A stretch of DNA of 64,000 bases, taken from contig JAKSZT010053887.1 in assembly GCA_026826555.1 (NCBI GenBank), positions 66,515,326 through 66,579,325 on the forward strand, in the 5' to 3' direction. How positions within the stretch are numbered: position 1 is the first letter of the stretch; every line of letters begins with the position of its first letter. The notes below the pieces were generated by a model. It was given only the letters and a program-made list of their open reading frames with translations, ran no database searches and was not told the DNA's origin. Shown here piece by piece: positions 60,830-64,000 of this stretch. Both the position numbers and the translations under genes were made by a program. Source of the stretch: Tolypeutes matacus (taxonomy: Eukaryota; Chordata; Mammalia; Cingulata; Chlamyphoridae).

Positions 60830-61739
60830 TCTCTAATGTTTTTTTTTCCTTTGAACTTGCAAAACTCCCTTTAGTATTTTTTGAAGGGCAGGTTTCTTGT
60901 TGATACACTCTCCTAATTTTTGTACATCTGTGAATATTTTGAACTCTCCTTCATTTTTGATTACCAGCTTTGCTAGATACAGAATTCTTGGCTGGCAGGT
61001 TTTTTATTTTTCTTTTATCACCTTAACTATGTCATCCCACTGCCTTCTTGCTTCCATGGTTTCAGATGAGAAATGAGCTCTTAATCTTATCGAGCTTCCC
61101 TTGTATGTTATAGATCTCTTTTCTCTTGCTGCTTTTAGTATTCTCTCTGTCACGCACAATTGACTTTTTGATATGTATGTGTCTTGCGGCAGGCCTGTTA
61201 GTATTTATACTGTTTGGAGTGTGCTGTGCTTCCTGTACATGTACATCCATGTCCCTCAAAAGAGTTGGGAAGTTTTCAGCCAGTATTTCCTCCACCACTC
61301 CTTCTGCCCCTTTCCTGCCTCTTCTCCCTCTGGGATGAATATAATTCATGTGTTTGTGTGTTCTGTGTTATTATTACAGTCTCTGAGTCCCTGCTGGATT
61401 TTTTCTATCTTCTTATCTATCTATTCTACTATCTGTCTGACTTTAGATGTACTATCTTCAACATCAGTAATTGTTTCCTCTGCATGTTCAAATCTGTCCT
61501 CAGATCCATTATCTTTTTATGGATGTTTATGATTTCTTCAGTATGTTCCTCCAGTGTCTTTTTAATATCCTTTATTTCTTCCTTCACTTCATTAAATTGA
61601 CTAATGATATTTGTTTGGACATCCTTGATTAGTTGTTCCACATTCTGAATCTCCTCATGATTTTTAGTTTGTTCATTATGCAAGACCATGTCTTCCTGTT
61701 TCGTAGTATGGCTTGTAATTTTTGCTGGTGTCTAGACAT
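60830..61739 (-). pseudogene. L1 ORF1 relic
   Basis: Start ATG at 61739 (M-S-R-H-Q). The coiled coil (61689-61429: NVEQLIKDVQTN, SQFNEVKEEIKDIKKTLEEH) is Lys/Glu-rich with heptad-like spacing. The RNA-binding C-terminal region (61349-61062) has ILAENFPTLLRDMDVHVQEA and TPNSINTNRPAARHIHI, the best match here to the L1 ORF1 C-terminal domain. Frames are shifted between the coil and the C-terminal region and again after it, so no full protein is encoded. Confidence 0.85.
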
Positions 61740-63258
61740 CTGCTTATCTTGATGGGCTTATTCAGATGGTTATCTTCTCTTTCTCCTCTAGCATTTTATT
61801 TTATTTTGTGTGTGTGTGTGGTAAGGTTCCTTTTTAACACTTGGTCCTTCTCAGTCTATATCCTTGTAGTTGTCTGTGTTCCTTTGAAAAAATATTAAGA
61901 CTGTAGAGAAGGAAATAGAGAAGAAGAGAATAAGAATAATAGTAATAATTCTAAAAAATAGAAAATGTGTCATGCAAGAGCCAGGAAATTAATAAGTAAT
62001 GAGTAAAAAATCATAATAAATATAAAGGAATAAGTTTAAACATTTGGAATAAAAAATTAAACAAGAAAAAAAATGGAATAATAAAAAAAAGACCAGAAAT
62101 ACGAGAAGAGGAGGAAAAAAATGAACTAAAGAAAAAAAGAAAAAAATGAAGACAAAACAAGAAATGGTGAAATGAAGGAAAAGCAATGGAAGAGGGAAAA
62201 ATGAAAGAAAAGAAATTAAAAAATTAAGTAGAAAAAATAAGGAAAAGAATAAAAGGAAACAAATAAATAGAAAAGACAACAACAAACAAACAAACAAACA
62301 AAAAAACTCCAGGAAAAACAGGCTTCCCTGTTAGGTCCCAAAGATCCCTTTCAGGCTGCCAGTGCTCATCTCTCAATCCCTCTGCAGCATTCCTTCCATA
62401 AGTGATGTACCCAGTTTTAGCAAATAAAATAAAGAATAATAATAAAAATAATAACAGATTGAAAAACCTAAAATAAACAAACAATCAAAAACTCAGTCTA
62501 TACATTCCCTGTTATAAGGTGTCAGATGGGAACCTGATAACCCAGTGGATCACTCTCTGGATCCTTTCTCGTAGGAGGTAGTGAAACAGAAGTAGGGACC
62601 TCATAGATGCAAGTCAGGCATTCTTGCACTGAGCTACACCCACTTCACAGGTAAAGTAGGCTTCTGAAAGCATATCTGGCTCTCTCTGTCCCCTGTCCCT
62701 AAGGTGAGTTGAGCTTCTCTTTGCAGCCTGTCTTTCCTGGCTTCCTTCTTCCCAGGCTAGTTAAGTGCCTTTCTCAGCCTACCTCCTCACTGACCTAGTT
62801 CTTTCTCCCAGGGTGACTGGGTGTGACAGCCTGTCCCTCTCCCTTGGGCAGCTTCAGTGCTGGCAGGGATTTTTTTTTTGAGATTCAAAGGGGGCTCAGC
62901 TGACCAAATTCACTGTAGGGAAACCAGTTTCCACCCTCCTTCAGACTCCTCTTCCTACCAGGGAATCTACTTTCCCACTCAGTTGGCTGCAATGAGCCAG
63001 GGGTTTTACCAAGGCTATTTACCTTGAAGTGGAGTATATGTGCCATTCCCAACCACAGAGGCAAGTAACTCAATCAGTTTTCATTTCGCCTTTTTATCTC
63101 TCTGTCCCTCTCCCTCCTTGTTGATGTGCAGTACTCTCCTGGTCTGCAGATCCCTAAAGCAGCTCCCTTGGATAGCTTTTTGCCCATCCTCCATTGTTTT
63201 TGTGAGAGAATTGAGCATTGCCTACCTACTTCGATGTCATCTTCCCAGAAGTCCCTTT
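61740..63258 (-). promoter_or_regulatory. L1 5' UTR (internal promoter region)
   Basis: Between the L1 start at 63258 and ORF1. It contains a strongly purine-rich stretch on the plus strand (61895-62300), a (CAAA)n tract at 62280-62304, and a SINE-like piece at 62571-62650. L1 5' UTRs usually hold an internal pol II promoter. I see no specific factor site that I would assert. Confidence 0.65.
62571..62650 (-). mobile_element. SINE-like piece, short DAS type, in L1 5' UTR
   Basis: 'taggaggta', 'agtagggacctcatagatgcaagtcaggcattcttgcactgagctacaccc' matches the short SINE head and body on the minus strand. Degenerate, no target duplication visible. Confidence 0.6.
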
Positions 63259-63775
63259 GAAATAAAAAAATTTAACAATTGTATATTCTTCCAGGTACAC
63301 GCACAATCAGACATACAAATACTTTGATTTATTTACTTATTTTCTGAAATTTCACTATGAACATTCTCAACAAAATTGCTGACTTTTACTGTGAACAGCC
63401 ATATAATTATCACTTATATAATACAGTTAAAATTTTACTACCATCTAGATTATGCAATTCAATTTTGCTATCTTGCTTTATCTCATATTTATCCATGTAT
63501 CCCTTCCTCTATGCATTCATCAATATATCTTATTATGAAGCTTTTCAAAGTAAGTTGAAGACAATACAGCATTACATCTACTTACAGATTCTTACCTAAG
63601 ATATAGAACATTACCATTACCACAGAAATATTTGTTATTATCAGTATTTTTAATTTATGCCATTTTGGTGGGTATTTAGTATGTATCTCATTGTGAGATG
63701 AACAATATGTTTGTCATATTTGTAAAGTGTCTGCTCACATATTGAATATTTTTAAATGAGCTCATTTGTCTTTTT
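63259..63775. other. Unassigned AT-rich sequence
   Basis: No gene or repeat recognised. Some L1-like text near 63650-63760 ('cattttggtgggtatttag') is possible. Confidence 0.5.
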
Positions 63776-63960
63776 TTTTAAAAGATTTTATTTATTTATT
63801 CATTCATCCCCCCCCCCCGCTGCTTGCGCTCACTGGGTCAGCCAACCACACCGTGCGGGCGGGCCCACCCCCACCCCCACCAGGAGGCCCCGGGAACTGA
63901 ACCCGGGGCCCCCCACATGGCAAATGGGAGCCCCACCAACTGAGCCACAGCCACCTCCCC
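63776..63960 (-). mobile_element. DAS-SINE, full length, with 12 bp target duplication
   Basis: Third full-length copy (compare 40.0 and 47.5 kb): body 'gctgcttgcgctcactgggtcagcc', an expanded C-rich segment 'cccacccccacccccacc', and head with the B box region. ATTTGTCTTTTT occurs at 63764-63775 and again at 63961-63972. Its CpGs are more decayed than in the 40 kb copy. Confidence 0.9.
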
Positions 63961-64000
63961 ATTTGTCTTTTTAATACTAATTTGTAGGAGCTCTTTACAT

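Larger units (their letters stand above)
54330..63258 (-). mobile_element. Nearly complete L1 LINE, minus strand
   Basis: Read on the minus strand from 63258: start text CTTCTGGGAAGATG (the usual L1 5' start), 5' UTR to 61740, ORF1 relic 61739-60830, ORF2 relic 60740-56164, then 3' UTR. It carries later insertions (LTR 58658-59212; SINE-like pieces 57998-58087 and 62571-62650). A possible target duplication, TGAAATAA, is at 54276-54283 and 63258-63265. All ORFs are broken, so it is inactive, but it is the most complete L1 here. Confidence 0.85.

Noticed and set aside
61173..61600. Plus-strand frames of 119 and 128 codons
   Set aside because: They are antisense shadows of the L1 ORF1 relic.
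1..64000. CRISPR arrays, operons, prophage, bacterial-type genes
   Set aside because: The window is mammalian genomic DNA; no regularly spaced repeats, ribosome-binding sites or dense coding were seen.
1..64000. Host protein-coding exons or processed pseudogenes
   Set aside because: No frame showed a recognisable non-transposon domain and no intron-exon structure could be supported. Short exons cannot be excluded by eye.
1..64000. Endogenous retroviral gag, pol or env, or other viral fossils
   Set aside because: Only LTR-type sequences were recognised; the reverse-transcriptase motifs seen are of the L1 type.

Overview
This is a mammalian genomic window with no functional protein-coding gene that I can recognise. 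It is AT-rich and CpG-poor and is made largely of interspersed repeats and their decayed remains. The best pointer to the source is a set of seven tRNA-derived SINE copies (at about 16.05, 17.6, 40.0, 47.5, 58.0, 62.6 and 63.8 kb). Their body has an RNA polymerase III A box and B box, a TPsiC-arm-like stretch resembling tRNA-Ala, and an A-rich tail. They match what I know as the DAS-SINE family of armadillos (Xenarthra, Dasypus lineage). The organism call is an inference from repeat content, not from a gene.

Layout. 0-17 kb is mostly unassigned AT-rich sequence with ancient mammalian fossils (MIR at 4.5 kb, L2 at 4.9, 8.3, 13.7, 15.3 and 16 kb), an MLT1-type solo LTR at 7.0 kb and a CpG-retaining, LTR-like block at 12.2-12.9 kb. 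17.9-21.7 kb is an old L1 on the minus strand, split by an 845 bp composite LTR insertion. 25.5-26.2 kb is a fossil Tigger/pogo DNA transposon. 26.2-28.3 kb holds two L1 3' ends and 28.4-29.0 kb a solo LTR. 32.3-42.2 kb is a head-to-head pair of L1s (minus, then plus); the plus copy has relic ORF1 and ORF2 and carries a SINE, a bare poly(A) insertion, an LTR piece, an MIR piece and a stray L1 3' end. 42.7-43.0 kb is a diverged 130 bp tandem duplication. 44.0-44.6 kb is a GC-richer non-repetitive island with a pyrimidine tract and a perfect 12 bp inverted repeat. 45.3-46.4 kb is a very old L1, followed by a short hAT element with an 8 bp target duplication. 54.3-63.26 kb is a nearly complete L1 on the minus strand (5' UTR, ORF1, ORF2, 3' UTR), broken by point changes, frameshifts, an LTR, SINEs and a palindromic insertion.

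The recognisable reading frames are retrotransposon relics: L1 ORF1 coiled coil and C-terminal domain, L1 ORF2 endonuclease, reverse transcriptase and C-terminus, and a degraded Tigger N-terminus. None is intact. The window therefore records successive insertions: L2/MIR, then old L1/Tigger/hAT, then LTRs and younger L1s, then the SINEs, some of which still have perfect 15 bp target duplications. I found no convincing novel multi-gene system. The most interesting items are small insertion scars and a few unexplained CpG- or GC-rich islands.
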